The notes under the pieces are model-generated. The model was not told where the DNA came from. It searched no databases and was given only the letters and a program-made list of their open reading frames with translations. Positions 31,379 through 43,565 of a DNA stretch of 64,000 nucleotides are shown piece after piece (position 1 is the stretch's first letter; every line of letters begins with the position of its first letter). A program made the translations under genes and the position numbers. Source of the DNA: Takifugu bimaculatus (Eukaryota > Chordata > Actinopteri > Tetraodontiformes > Tetraodontidae); assembly GCA_004026145.2 (NCBI GenBank), contig CP034992.1:686588-750587 (forward strand). The letters run 5' to 3'.

Positions 31379-32974
31379 CGGGTCCGATTGTCCACCACAG
31401 GTTCTGTTGGTTACAGATGTATTTGAACGCTCCGCAGCAGCCGGAGCTGATGTTGTTGTAATCATTCCTGAAAACATTCCCATTTCATATTCCCAGCTCT
31501 CAGCCACTGATGGGCTGCACCCACCTGGGCCAGAGCTCCTTTTGAAAATGAGTCCAACTTCACCTCATGTCTGACTTCAAACATTCTGGAATTTTACAGG
31601 AGTGTAAACGGGAGATTTTGGTCATGTGACAGGAAACAGGAAGCTTTTATTTATGATCTGACGCAGGAATAAACAGCTAATTTATACTTTAAACGGCTTC
31701 AGCTGGGACTCATGGCACTGTTACTTATTGTTTGTCTGTTGCTACTTTATTTTTATGGTTAAAAGTTGAATGATTTGTTAATAATCGTAATTTGAGGGAA
31801 ACGTGGGTCCGTTCATGATCGGCTCCGTTTTACTGCCCCCTGCTGTCGGTGTTCAGAATTACTGGAAATGCAGCTAATATGAAAATGATCCATTTCAGTT
31901 TTTGCTTTATTTAGTTAGAGTTTGTACTTTTTTCTTTTTAAAATACATTTTTACTGTTTGTTTTTTTAATCATAAAAGTCCACTGGTTAACTTCATTATT
32001 TCTATTCAAGGTAGTTTTCTGTGTCAACTGGACTGTTTTTGTTCTCTTTTGAAGATGTTTCACCTTCTATCCAGAAAGTTCTGTTATTTTTTTAATCTCC
32101 TTAATTTGAATAATTATTGTTCAGTTTGTTTAAGAAGACAAATTAATTACAGTTTGAAAGAAACTGAAGCCTTAAATCCCAAGATTGTGAACCAAAGTGA
32201 TGGAGCAGGTTGAAAGGTAAAAACTTATGGAAGTCAGTTAAATACATTAAATCAGGTGTAATAAATAATTTTGAAAGGCTAAATCAAGGAACTGATCCAT
32301 GATAAAGGTTTAAAATCATATATGGAAAATTCTGGTCATAATTTTCCAATTGAGAAGCTAAAAGGAAATTTTAGTATGGAAAATATAGGATATATTCTGC
32401 TCTCTGCCACCTTTCATTTAAATGCTGTTTTCATGAAAATATACCTGCTTTCTTTATGTAATAAAATCTATTCATTAAATGAAATGTCTTATTTGTCAGG
32501 TCAAGAGAGAGTGGAAGGTTTTTACACTGTTATTACACTTCAGATTCATTCAGTTCACATATGAAAATACAACAATCACAAACATGGAGCCATAAAGGGA
32601 GATGTGCCAGACAGAGAGACCAGAACCAGAACCAGAACCTGCTGGTCCAGAGTCCCTTATAAAATAATAGAATCAGTTTGTGTTGGTTCCTTCACTCTGA
32701 ACACCTCGTTCAACATCCCGACATTATATTTATGAGTTCATATCTACGTTTTAATCTATTTTCCAACCTTTAAAATGGTCAGAAACACAAAAGCATCACA
32801 TTTGTCCGACAGCACATGAAAGTTTCAATATCCCAAAACTATGAAGCTCCTGGTGCGGCTGCATGAGGGGGTCGGGCCGGAAGTAGCTGTGGGTCCGTCT
32901 TCTAAAAGTGTCCCCCGCTGCTGCGCTGCGGTTGGTTCCACAACACGCAGCACGTTCAGTTCCAAACTTTGAAG
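31379..32974. other. Gene C 3' UTR and intergenic
   Basis: AATAAA at 31668-31673. The site at about 31853 (ttcagaattactgg) is the empty target of the retrovirus. Positions 32200-32880 are not present in A or D. GC-rich sequence just before 32975 looks promoter-like. No other gene was seen. Confidence 0.5.
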
Positions 32975-33062
32975 ATGAGTTCAGACGTTCGTGTTGGAAG
33001 TGTTTGTGTACCTTTACGAAATCTGCAGAACTCGGTCCAGTCGGTCAGAGACCGAGTCAAAG
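32975..33062 (+). CDS. Unidentified first exon, copy 2
   Basis: ATG to donor (g|gtaaag), 88 nt, phase 1: MSSDVRVGSVCVPLRNLQNS then VQSVRDRVK. It is preceded by about 100 bp of GC-rich sequence (ggaagtagctgtgggtccgt, ctgctgcgctgcggttggtt) that looks like a housekeeping promoter. I do not recognise the protein. Three copies occur (16876, 32975, 55759), each downstream of a receptor gene, and no second exon was found. Confidence 0.4.
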
Positions 33063-33990
33063 GTAAAGATCACTTCAGACGGATCTAGAAATGGCAGCTA
33101 GCTAACGCTCCTCAACGAGCTACTGGCCTGATGTGTCGCTCAAGTGAAGATAAAATCGTGACCGTCGCCAATAAAACAACACTCAAACCTTCATTTAAAC
33201 CGTTTTAATATATCACATATCTCAGACAGTACAGAGGTTTAAAGGGTTCAGTGACCCTCTTCGTTGGTGCCCAAATGGGAGACAGACACACCCTCCCATG
33301 ATGCCAGAATTGTCCTCCTCCTGGACTCTTGATCTGCTCCTCTTTCAACACTTGTTTCATTTGTTAATCACAATATTTAAATATCAGCCAACACTGATTA
33401 AAACACGTTCTTGATGACTTCTCCACGTTGCCATGACAACCATAAATGAGGCAATTCTAAGACCAGAGACCAGAATTGTTTTCCTATTTTATGTAATTAA
33501 ACTTGTATTAAACTCTAAACTTTTGTCGTCCTGTAATAGATTTACCATTTCTAAATATAATTGATCATCTAATACATTTTAAAATAATGTAATATTTTTT
33601 AAATTAATAAATTTGTGGATGTTTGAGGGAAACAAGCACGAGATACAATGGAAAACACAGATTACACCATAAATCTGGTTATTATAAAGGGAAAATGAAA
33701 GAAAATCAACATTGTCAGAGGAGAATTCACCACATTTGTTCTCCCGTCGTGTTCGTGACGAGAACAAAACAGATAAAACTGATATTTAGACTTGTACAGC
33801 AGCTTCAGGACGGGATCAGAGATTGATAAAGACCCGGAATGTTTTAGAGCCCTTATGAGGCTGATCTTTGGTGTCTGACGGACTTTATCCCAACTATAAA
33901 CCGATAAAAGCTTTAAATCCACGTCCGCGCTGACAACAGCGCCCCCTGCTGGCCGGAGCCTCCGCTGCACCACAGAGGTGAAAGGTGCAG
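33063..33990. other. Intergenic, AT-rich; no gene seen
   Basis: Shared with units A and D up to about 33588, where those units switch to BEL sequence; thereafter unique in this window. Confidence 0.45.
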
Positions 33991-34000
33991 AAACACGATG

Positions 34001-34186
34001 TGTTTAGATGTATAGATGAGTAGATGTATAGATTTGTAGGAGTGTAGATGTATAGATGAGTAGATGTATAGATTTGTAGGAGTGTAGATGTATAGATGAG
34101 TAGATGTATAGATTTGTAGGAGTGTAGATGTATAGATGAGTAGATGTATAGATGAGTAGATGTATAGATGTGTAGGAGTGTCCTGC
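34001..34186. repeat. 40-bp minisatellite, target of L2 copy 2
   Basis: About four units of agtgtagatgtatagatgag followed by tagatgtatagatttgtagg. Remnants continue on the far side of the L2 (38676-38740), so the LINE inserted inside the array. Confidence 0.85.
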
Positions 34187-34358
34187 ACTCCATCCATCTC
34201 CTGACTAAAGCACATGCACGCCACCACTCTGCCCCCCACTCACTCACATCTACGCTCACCCCCCCACGCTGCACCATACATGCCTCTCCATCACTACTCC
34301 CATGTCTGCCATCAGCATCACAGCTCATTCACTCCATTGAAACCATCATTTCATAAAG

Positions 34359-34905
34359 ATGGCCGTGCTGAACGTGCGCTCTCTTTTAAACACATCTGTT
34401 ATAGTCAATGACTTAATTTTAGACAGAAACCTCGATGGTATTCTCCTCACTGAGACTTGGCACTGATGCACCTGCTGTTCTCACAGAGGCTTGCCCCCCA
34501 GGTTTTATCTTTTTATTTTCTACAGGGGGGGGGGCAGGAAAGGAGGTGGAACCGCTTCAATAACAAGGAAGCAATGTCATCAAGTGAGGTCTCTTTTAAT
34601 AAGTTTTCATCATTTGAGCATCATGCCTTTGTTTTTAGCAGCCCTCCTATTCTATGCATAACAGTTTACAGACCTCCCCAATACTCCACCTCTTTTATCA
34701 GCCAATTCTCAGAATTTTTATCAATAATTTACGCTAAATACAACAGGATTTTAATAACTGGTGATTTTAATCTACACATCAACAACACCGTGGACCCAGT
34801 GTCCAGAGAATTTTTAAACCTCCTTCACAGTTTGGATCTTAAACAACCGACCCACAGCAGAGGGTCCCCTGGACCTGGTCATAACCTACGGCCTGTCTGT
34901 AGGTG
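34359..34905 (+). pseudogene. L2 endonuclease domain, broken
   Basis: An apurinic-type endonuclease N-terminus from 34359 is closed by TGA after TETWH. A second stretch (34457-34927) contains VYRPPQYSTSF and ILITGDFNLHIN, then enters the 43-bp satellite. Confidence 0.75.
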
Positions 34906-35895
34906 GGTCCCCTGGACCTGGTCATGACCTACGGCCTGTCCGTGGGTGGGTCCCCTGGACCTGGTCATGACCTACGGCCTGTCCGTGGGTGGGTCCTCTG
35001 GACCTGGTCATAACCTACGGCCTGTCTGTAGGTGGGTCCCCTGGACCTGGTCATAACCTACGGCCTGTCCGTGGGTGGGTCCCCTGGACCTGGTCATGAC
35101 CTACGGCCTGTCCGTGGGTGGGTCCTCTGGACCTGGTCATAACCTACGGCCTGTCCGTGGGTGGGTCCCCTGGACCTGGTCATAACCTATGGCCTGTCTG
35201 TAGGTGGGTCCCCTGGACCTGGTCATAACCTACGGCCTGTCCGTGGGTGGGTCCTCTGGACCTGGTCATAACCTACGGCCTGTCTGTAGGTGGGTCCCCT
35301 GGACCTGGTCATAACCTACGGCCTGTCCGTGGGTGGGTCCCCTGGACCTGGTCATAACCTATGGCCTGTCCGTGGGTGGGTCCCCTGGACCTGGTCATAA
35401 CCTACGGCCTGTCTGTAGGTGGGTCCCCTGGACCTGGTCATAACCTATGGCCTGTCTGTAGGTGGGTCCCCTGGACCTGGTCATAACCTACGGCCTGTCT
35501 GTGGTTGGGTCCCCTGGACCTGGTCATAACCTATGGCCTGTCTGTAGGTGGGTCCCCTGGACCTGGTCATAACCTACGGCCTGTCCGTGGGTGGGTCCCC
35601 TGGACCTGGTCATAACCTACGGCCTGTCTGTGGGTGGGTCCCCTGGACCTGGTCATAACCTACGGCCTGTCCGTGGGTGGGTCCCCTGGACCTGGTCATA
35701 ACCTACGGCCTGTCTGTAGGTGGGTCCCCTGGACCTGGTCATAACCTACGGCCTGTCTGTAGGTGGGTCCCCTGGACCTGGTCATAACCTATGGCCTGTC
35801 TGTAGGTGGGTCCCCTGGACCTGGTCATAACCTATGGCCTGTCCGTGGGTGGGTCCCCTGGACCTGGTCATAACCTACGGCCTGTCCGTGGGCGG
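34862..35895. repeat. 43-bp minisatellite inside L2 endonuclease region
   Basis: About 24 units of gggtcccctggacctggtca / taacctacggcctgtctgta / ggt. The unit equals a coding segment of the element itself (LDLVITYGLSVGGS in frame at 35850). 43 is not a multiple of three, so each unit rotates the frame. Variants: cataac/catgac, tacggc/tatggc, tctgtagg/tccgtggg. Confidence 0.95.
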
Positions 35896-38342
35896 GTCCT
35901 CTGTTGTGGATCTGGCCGTGTCTGACAACATTTGTGTGTTTTTTAACATCACCAGTTTTAACCAGCGGGGGGCCGCTGTGGGAACGGTGAGGAGACGCTA
36001 CCTGACTCCTGAAGTGGCTGCAAATTTTATCCAGATTTTACAGAGCACTCCCGCAGAAATTTTTGACACTTTTAACAATAAATTAAAGTCAACGCTGGTC
36101 TCTGTGGCTCCACTCTTCACAAAAACAGTAAGAACAAAACGTGCACCACCGTGGAGAAATGAAGAAATTAGAAAACTGAAAAGATCCTGCAGGAGTGCTG
36201 AGAGGAGGTGGAGGAAATCCAAGCTGACCATTCACAAAGAAATATTTTATCAACACCTCAAAACCTACAACAACACAATCAAGCAAGCAAGAACTTCTCA
36301 TTTCAAAAAACTAATCTCAACAATAAAAACAACCCCAAATTTCTATTCCACACAATTGAGCTTTTAACCAACGGTAATTTTAACAGGTGTCCCACAACAA
36401 CGACTGACACCCTCTGCGAGGCCTTTGCAGACCACTTCAGGAGTAAAATCGATTATATTAGATCCAGTCTTTTATCCCAACAAATGTTAATCACCAACAC
36501 TCCTGGATCATTGCATCACCTGAGGAGACACTGGAGAGTTTTGTCCTGGTTGATGCGAGGACACTTGGTCGAGTTTTCTCCCCAGTGAGGCCCACAACCG
36601 GCCTTTTAGACCCAGTTCCCACACCGTCTTTTAAAACATTTTCTGGATTCTTTGAGGAACATCTTCTATATATGGTGAATTGCTCTCTTCAGACGGGTGT
36701 CTTCCCCACCTCCTCCGGTGGTGAAGCCCCTTCTGAAGAAGAGCAATCTAGACCCCAGCGTTTTAAATAACTATCGGCCTGTATCCAATTTACCGTTTTT
36801 AAGTAAAATCTTAGAAAAACTTTTTAACGTTATTAAACGTTTTTAACATAGTGAATGATTTTTTAAACTCAAAGGACATTTTAGAGAGGCATCAGTCTGG
36901 TTTTAGGATGAACCACAGTACAGAGACAGCCCTTTTAAAGATTTTAAACGACATCAGGTGTAACTTAGATAACAAAAAGCTCACGGTGTTGGTTCTGCTG
37001 GATCTGACCGCCGCCTTTGATACAGTCGACCACCATATTTTATTAAATAGACTGAAGAACCTGGTCGGCCTCTCTGGTACTGTTCTTAACTGGTTCACCT
37101 CCTACCTTACTGATCGAAGCTGCTTTGTAAGTATGGATACATGCTCCTCGAGAATCCATGAGACAAGATGTGGGGTTCCCCAAGGGTCAATCTTGGGTCC
37201 AACCCTTTTTAATCTTTACATGCTTCCTCTTGGGGACGTCATCAGGAGCCACGGCATCAGCTTCCACAGCTATGCTGACGATACGCAGCTGTACATCGCC
37301 GTGGCTCCTGGTGACACAGGGCCAGTTGATGCCCTTTTTAACTGTATTCTAGATATCCAGTCATGGATGGCAGAACACTTCCTACAGCTCAACCAGGACC
37401 AAACAGAGGTCTTAGTCATTGGTCCTGAAGGTCAGAGAGAGAAACTTGTACCAAAATTAAAGGATTTTAAACCATCTCAATCTGTAAGAAATCTGGGTGT
37501 GATCTTTGACTCTGAGCTTAGTTTTATCCCACACATCAAAAACATAACAAAGGTGGGTTTTTACCACCTGAAGAATATAGCCAGAGTCCGCCCGTTTCTC
37601 TCAGGCCAGCACGGAGGTGCTGATGCACGCTTTTATCTCTTGTGGTCTAGATTATTGTAATGCCCTGCTCTCTGGTCTTCCCAAAAAGAGCATCTCTAAC
37701 CTACAATTATTACAAAACTCAGCTGCACGGGTGCTGACGAGGACCAGAGGGCGGGAGCACATCACACCGGTTTTAGAATCGCTGCATTGGCTCCCCGTGC
37801 GTTTCAGGGTCGATTTGAAGGTTCTTTTATTCGTTTTTAAATGTCTTAATGGTCTCGGCCCGACTTATTTATCTGACCTGCTTCTATTCTATCAACCCTC
37901 GCGGACTCTGAGGTCCTCCGGCACCGGCCTTTTAACCATCCCACATGTAAGCTCTAAAACGCACGGGGAAGCGGCCTCCAGTTATTCTGGTCCCCGACTG
38001 TGGAACAGCCGGAGAACCTCAGGGCCGCAGAGACTGCTGAGGTTTTTAAAAAGAGGCTCAAGACACACCTTTTTAATCAGGCCTTTAACTGATTTTCTGA
38101 TTATTTTCAGTTTCTTTTATGTTCTCATGCTTTTATGTCTTATCCTTATTTTATTTGATACTTTTACTGTTTTACTCCCTCAGTTCTTAGTTTCTCAGTT
38201 TTTAGCTCCAGTGTCTCCTCATGGTGTTTCCTCATGGTGTTTCCTCATGGTGTTTCCTCATGGGGGCCTGCCAGGCTGGAAGATGTTTCCGGTCTACCAC
38301 TGGGGGTGCTGTCCCGTGGACAGCTCTGGCCTGGGGGGTTAG
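35834..38342 (+). pseudogene. L2 ORF2 C-terminal half (linker and reverse transcriptase), broken
   Basis: The linker after the endonuclease (35834-36367) and the RT N-terminus (about 36585-36830, NYRPVSNLPFLSKILEK) are followed by the RT core (36851-37660) with LLDLTAAFDTVDH, GVPQGSILGPTLF and YADDTQLY. The thumb/C-terminal part (37617-38095) is in another frame. The same frame breaks occur in copy 1, so they are inherited from a common source copy. Confidence 0.85.
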
Positions 38343-39350
38343 GGGGCTCTGTGCCTTGGTGTGGAGCCTCCGGTCTGTCCGGGTCGGGCTGGTCTTTGTG
38401 GCGGTACCACTTGTGGTCACGGACCCTGACCTCCCTCGGCCTGGTGGGCCTCCAAAGGTGGCGTCTCCTTCGCCTCAGGTCTCGGTGCCCAGCCGTGTCT
38501 CAGCTTGTTTGTGTGTGTGGGTGTGTGTGTTTAAGTGTGTGTATGTGTGTGTGTCCTTTTTCTTGATTTTCTTGTTTCTCTTTGCTGTTTTGATCCTCTG
38601 TGAGGCACTTTGTGCTACCCAGTGTATGAAAAGTGCCATATAAATAAAGATTGAACTGAATTGAATTGAATTGTAGATGTATAGATGAGCAGATTTATAG
38701 ATGAATAGAAGTAGATATATAAATGTGTAGATGAGTGTCGCAGGTCAAATGTTCTGGACCAGGTTCTTCTCCCGCCCGATTGTTTCTGTTCCTGCAGATG
38801 ATTCCATCCTAACTCGACCCCGCAGGAGGATCCACCTGTTATCTGACCCCTGAGGCTAAACTGGGACCAGTCATTACTAATTCGGACAGGTGAGCAGCTC
38901 AATCCTGGCTTCGCTGATCTGTCCTGTTATAGATGTTTTATTACACGTGGGACCAGCGCAGAAACGCTGACATGATTGTTACTGGAATTTTCTGTTGACT
39001 GTAATCTGATCTGAACCGGGTCCAAATGTGTGACGTCATCAGGGTGTGGAGGAAGTTCAGGAGCCTGATGAACTGTGGAGGTGAGGAGAAGGTTCCTCCC
39101 CATGATGAGTTCCTCTGTCTGCTCAGGAGGAACTGACAGAGTTTTAATGTCCCATTACAGAATTGTGAAGAAACGACGCAACCAGAGAGGAGGAGGTTGA
39201 AGAAGTGGTGAATCTGCAACAATAAAACCGAGATTACAGTTTGATTGAAGCCTCATTTTCTTTGATGGTGAATTTCATCACTTTCGCTTTGAATATCGGG
39301 AACCGGAGACTTCGGACTCGCTTCTATTGCGGCGGAGAGCGGAAATGCTC

Positions 39351-39390
39351 TGGACCAATCAGGTGTGAGAGGAGGCACGAGGCACCTTAA
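39351..39390 (+). promoter_or_regulatory. CCAAT box and TATA-like element of gene D
   Basis: accaatcagg at 39353-39362 and TTAAAG at about 39386, 70 and 45 bases before the ATG. The arrangement matches the other copies. Confidence 0.45.
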
Positions 39391-39431
39391 AGCGCCGCCG
39401 TCGGAGACGGTGACCTCACTCTTCCAACACC

Positions 39432-39486
39432 ATGCGCGAGCTGTGGGTCTCGTGCCTCCTCTTCTGCTTCGCTGTGACATCGGCAG
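39432..39486 (+). CDS. Gene D exon 1, signal peptide
   Basis: MRELWVSCLLFCFAVTSA plus one base, donor gtgag. Confidence 0.78.
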
Positions 39487-42400
39487 GTGAGAAACCCACC
39501 GTGGAGGCGGCTTTGATAGATTATTGATGATTGATTATATATCTGATGGGAGGTGTTGGAGGTTCCGCGTGCAGGAGGCGGCTGCTCACGCGCCTCAGCA
39601 TCTCCCGCCTCGCACGGATCAATATAGTGATTAGAGTTTGTAGCGTTCGGATCAAAGCTGTTCCCGAGCTCGAGGCTGGTGAGGACTTTAGATGCTGCGT
39701 CATAGTTCCTGCAGACGGGTGCGTGTGTGCGTGCGTGTGCGTGGGCGGCGTCTCCATCCTGCAGAAGCTTTCAGATCATTTGCGGGACTTGAACTTCCGC
39801 CTGTGAAGCAACCTGGCTCCGTCTCCGGGGACCTGGGCTGGTGCCAGGGGGCCCTGCAGGTCCCCCCCCCCCCAGAGCCCGTCATAGTCGCAGTGACCCC
39901 GGAGCAGCAGCAGCTCCGGCTCAGGTGTGAAGGTGTGAGAGTGACGTTGCTGTTTGATCCTCCAGAGCCGACGCGCATCAGGATGGTGGTGAAGGAAGAC
40001 AGCGAGGTCGTGTTAAACTGCTCCGCTTCCGGCAGCGTCACGGACCAAATATTCGACTGGAAGAAAGACAAGAACGTGGAAGTCTTCATCTACAGCCAGG
40101 GCATCACCTATGGGAGCGACTGGGCCGGCCAGAGCCCCCAGTTCGTTGGACGAGTCGCTCATTTTCCAGAAGCTCTGGATTTGGGAAACGCGTCGATCAG
40201 GATCAAAAAGGCCGAAGTGCGCGACAGCGGGATTTACACCTGCACAGTTCCAAGTTCTTCTCCAGTCCCACGATCTGAGATTTCCCTTGTGGTGGGTGAG
40301 TTTCTCCACCCAACACACAGGAAGGTGTTTCCACAGGTGACACTGGCGCCAGCGTGACGTCAGCGGCTGAACGCTGGTGGTAAAAGCGTGAAAGAGCTGA
40401 GGATGGGCCACATTTATGGACTAGAACAGACATTATATCAGTGCCCGAGACTGGTTAGGATCCTTTAGTGAAGCAATAATTCACCTGTGGTTAAACCGTA
40501 GTTAAGCCACGCCCCTTCCGGACAGGTAGGTTCAAATACCTGCGAGCGAAGATAATATAAATACGACAAAAGGAAATTAAATAGAGTCAAAGAGGATTTA
40601 ATGTTCCGAAGTTGCATCTAATCCGACGGGAGCAGAAGACAAATGCAACAGTCTGCACACACAAAGCAACATTTACATATTTACACTGGAGATTGGAACA
40701 AACATCACGCTACAAACATGTGGAGATGAGCAGAAGCTGAAATATAGAATTAAATCACAACACAACGCTTCTATGAAACAGTCTGATCTGTGAAACAGAT
40801 GTCACAATGTTGTTTCCTTATGACTTTAAATGTGTCTAAATGACAATATTAATGCTCTTTTTTTCTAAATGTCACCTGTGTGTAAAGTTGCTAATTTCAG
40901 ACACAATTTCTAACATTCTGTCCTTTGTGTTTTTGCCTTTCAGAGTGCATCTTAAAAGTTCGATCACCGAGAGAAGGTGAGTGCAGGAATCCTGGAAAAA
41001 GGTCGGATTAAATGAAGTTTTCCTGTTTTTACACAGACAAACAGATGAGATTGTTTGATGCGTTTGTTAATGTGATAAAAGGGGAATTAAATGTGATATT
41101 TTGACCATTTCAACCATTTTAATTGCAAATTCATTTTAATGTTTTCTATTTTAATCAATGCAAGAGTTTAAGGTTTTTACTTTTATTCAGGTGTGAATTA
41201 ATGTTGAACAGGATTTGAAATAATCAGTTTTAAAAAAACCTGAAATTTGGAGTTTTCTCCTACATTTAAACAATTAAAAGCCCTTAATTTCCCCTCAAAG
41301 ATCATCTTTCCATTTTGATTTTCTTTAATGACCCATTTGTGACTGTGGATGCTCACAGGTGTCTGTCCAGAACCGCTGATCCGGATCTTTGATGGAGGAC
41401 CAGACCGGGCGCTGCTGCAGTGTGAGGTTAAAGGAGCTCATCCCAGACCTGCCGTCCAGTGGCAGGACAGCTCTGGACGTGTCCTTCCTGCTCAGGAGAC
41501 AGAGTCTGAAGAGAGAGACGGACGCTTCTACGTCACTGTCAGAGCCAACGTGAGCAGGAGCGACGACTACAGCTGTGTGGTCACACAGGAGGAGTTTTGT
41601 CACCAGATTAACTCAACTACCTTCGTTTACATTGGTGAGTTATGGATTTACACTACTACTAATTAATATTCATGATTATAACAGATAAAATTGTAATTGT
41701 TTCTCTTCCTTCATCACTTTATAATAACAGCAATTAAAACAGAATTATTATCTTCATGTCGGTTGCAGTTTTTACTCCTGTGTAATTATTTCAATACTTT
41801 AAACCAGTGGTTCCCAAACTTGTTTCCTCGAGCCCCCCTTTGATGATATCAGAACATTGTGAGCCCCCCACCCCAAACCAATCGCACCTCCTTTGTTTTG
41901 AATAAATTAAATAATACATAAAGATGTTTTCTTTCTGAAATATGTACATATCACTTCACATTTCAATTTTACAGTTTTTATTGTTTGTTATGCTGAAAAA
42001 TAGCAATACTGACAAACTTTCAGCTCAATTTAAAACTCTAATTCTACACAGAGCTGCCATCATAGCAGAGCGCCTCCGTCCGTCCTGATGAAGAGCAAAC
42101 TGGGACTCCTCTTCCTCACTGCGTTCCCGACTCCACCGTGTTGAACAGCACTGAGGAATTTAAACTGAATTCACCTTTTCAGACCAGATTTGATCCGGAA
42201 CACTGGAATGAATCCAGAATAACAAACACAGTTTGAACCGGAATTTGGCCTCTCAGTTAAAATTCATATTTGTTTCTGAAATTGAATTCTAGTCTTCATC
42301 CAGCATTCAGACAAGTAAATTTAACTTCAGATTGTAACATTCTAATTTAGGGACAGTGCAGCTGAAATGGTGCTACGAGAGCCACCTATCAAATCAGTGG

Positions 42401-43528
42401 CTGGTCTGGGCTTTGGTTGCTGTGGAAATCGCCGCTCAGTTCATGTCCAATATTCAACTTGGATCTATATTTGGTCTTAATTGCAGCAACTGCAGAAAAC
42501 CCTGTTTCACATCAATGGGATGTGGCAGAAGGCAGCAGTCTGTCCATGGCTCCTTGGCCCAGTCGTGGGGAGTCTTCCTCCACGTCCACTCCAGCCAGTG
42601 AAGTGGACGTGGAGTCAAGGTTCCGTTCTTCCTCTGGCTCTGAGCTCTGCAGGTGCAGCTGCTTGAGAGCGGCTCGTATCCAGTCATATCTGGCAGGATC
42701 CTCAGGGAAATACCTCCCAAAGTGCTTTTCCACTCACCTTTAATTCCTGAACAGTGAAGTGGAAATGCAGCGTGAAATAGGCGACGTGGGGCTGATTCCT
42801 CTGTGAGGGGCCGATCCCTCAGCAGGCGGAACAACGGTTTCATCTTTCACGATTTAATCACTCGTCTCCAAAGTTGTGCGTCACAATTAGTGTTTAATTA
42901 CTGATCCAGGGTCAGTGCTGATGTGCTGCTAGTTTGTTTATGCTGTAATGTCATATTTAATAGTTCAGCAGAGTTTAATGGTTCTTGTTCCTCTGAGACA
43001 CAATTTGATCTGACGTTGGTCTTCACAGGTGCCTGTTCCAAACCTCACATCAGGATCGTTGATGGAGGACCAGACCGGGCGCTGCTGCAGTGTGAGGTTA
43101 AAGGAGCTCATCCCAGACCTGCCGTCCAGTGGCAGGACAGCTCTGGACGTGTCCTTCCTGCTCTGGAGACAAAGTCTGAAGAGAGAGACGGACGCTTCTA
43201 CGTCACTGTCAGAGCCGACGTGAGCAGCAGCGGCGACTACAGCTGTGTGGTCACACCAAAAGAAGCCTGTCGACAAAACGAAGCCAGGACTTTGGTGAGT
43301 TTATTCTTATTCAGCAGAATCCAACATTGTTCAGAGTCTCTGCTGTGGTGGCCAGCAGGAGGCGCTGCAGAGAACATGAGGGGGAATTTAATTTAATTTA
43401 ATTACAGGACAGGTCAGATGGGATTTTGGTAAAAGTGATTAAACGTATAAATGTTTTATATTAACGGGTCAGAGGGCGGAAACGTTGAGTTCTGATGAGC
43501 CTGAATCACTAACGGTCATTTTATTCTG

Positions 43529-43565
<37 letters not shown>

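Larger units (their letters stand above)
34187..38680 (+). mobile_element. L2-clade LINE, near full-length copy 2
   Basis: Endonuclease start at 34359 (MAVLNVRSLLNTSVI ... LTETWH), endonuclease core GDFNLHINN near 34763, a 43-bp satellite (34862-35890), reverse transcriptase (36585-38090), the 13-bp VNTR and an AATAAA plus TTGAATTGAA end. It has minisatellite flanks on both sides. Several stops and frameshifts are present. Confidence 0.9.

Noticed and set aside
34862..35895. Regularly spaced repeats resembling a CRISPR array
   Set aside because: Units are contiguous 43-bp copies with no variable spacers, and the genome is animal; it is a minisatellite.
39861..39875. Frameshift in the D V exon caused by the 12-C run
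   Set aside because: The run lies before the acceptor: splicing at cccag|agcccgtc keeps phase 1 whatever the C count, so it is only a polypyrimidine tract.
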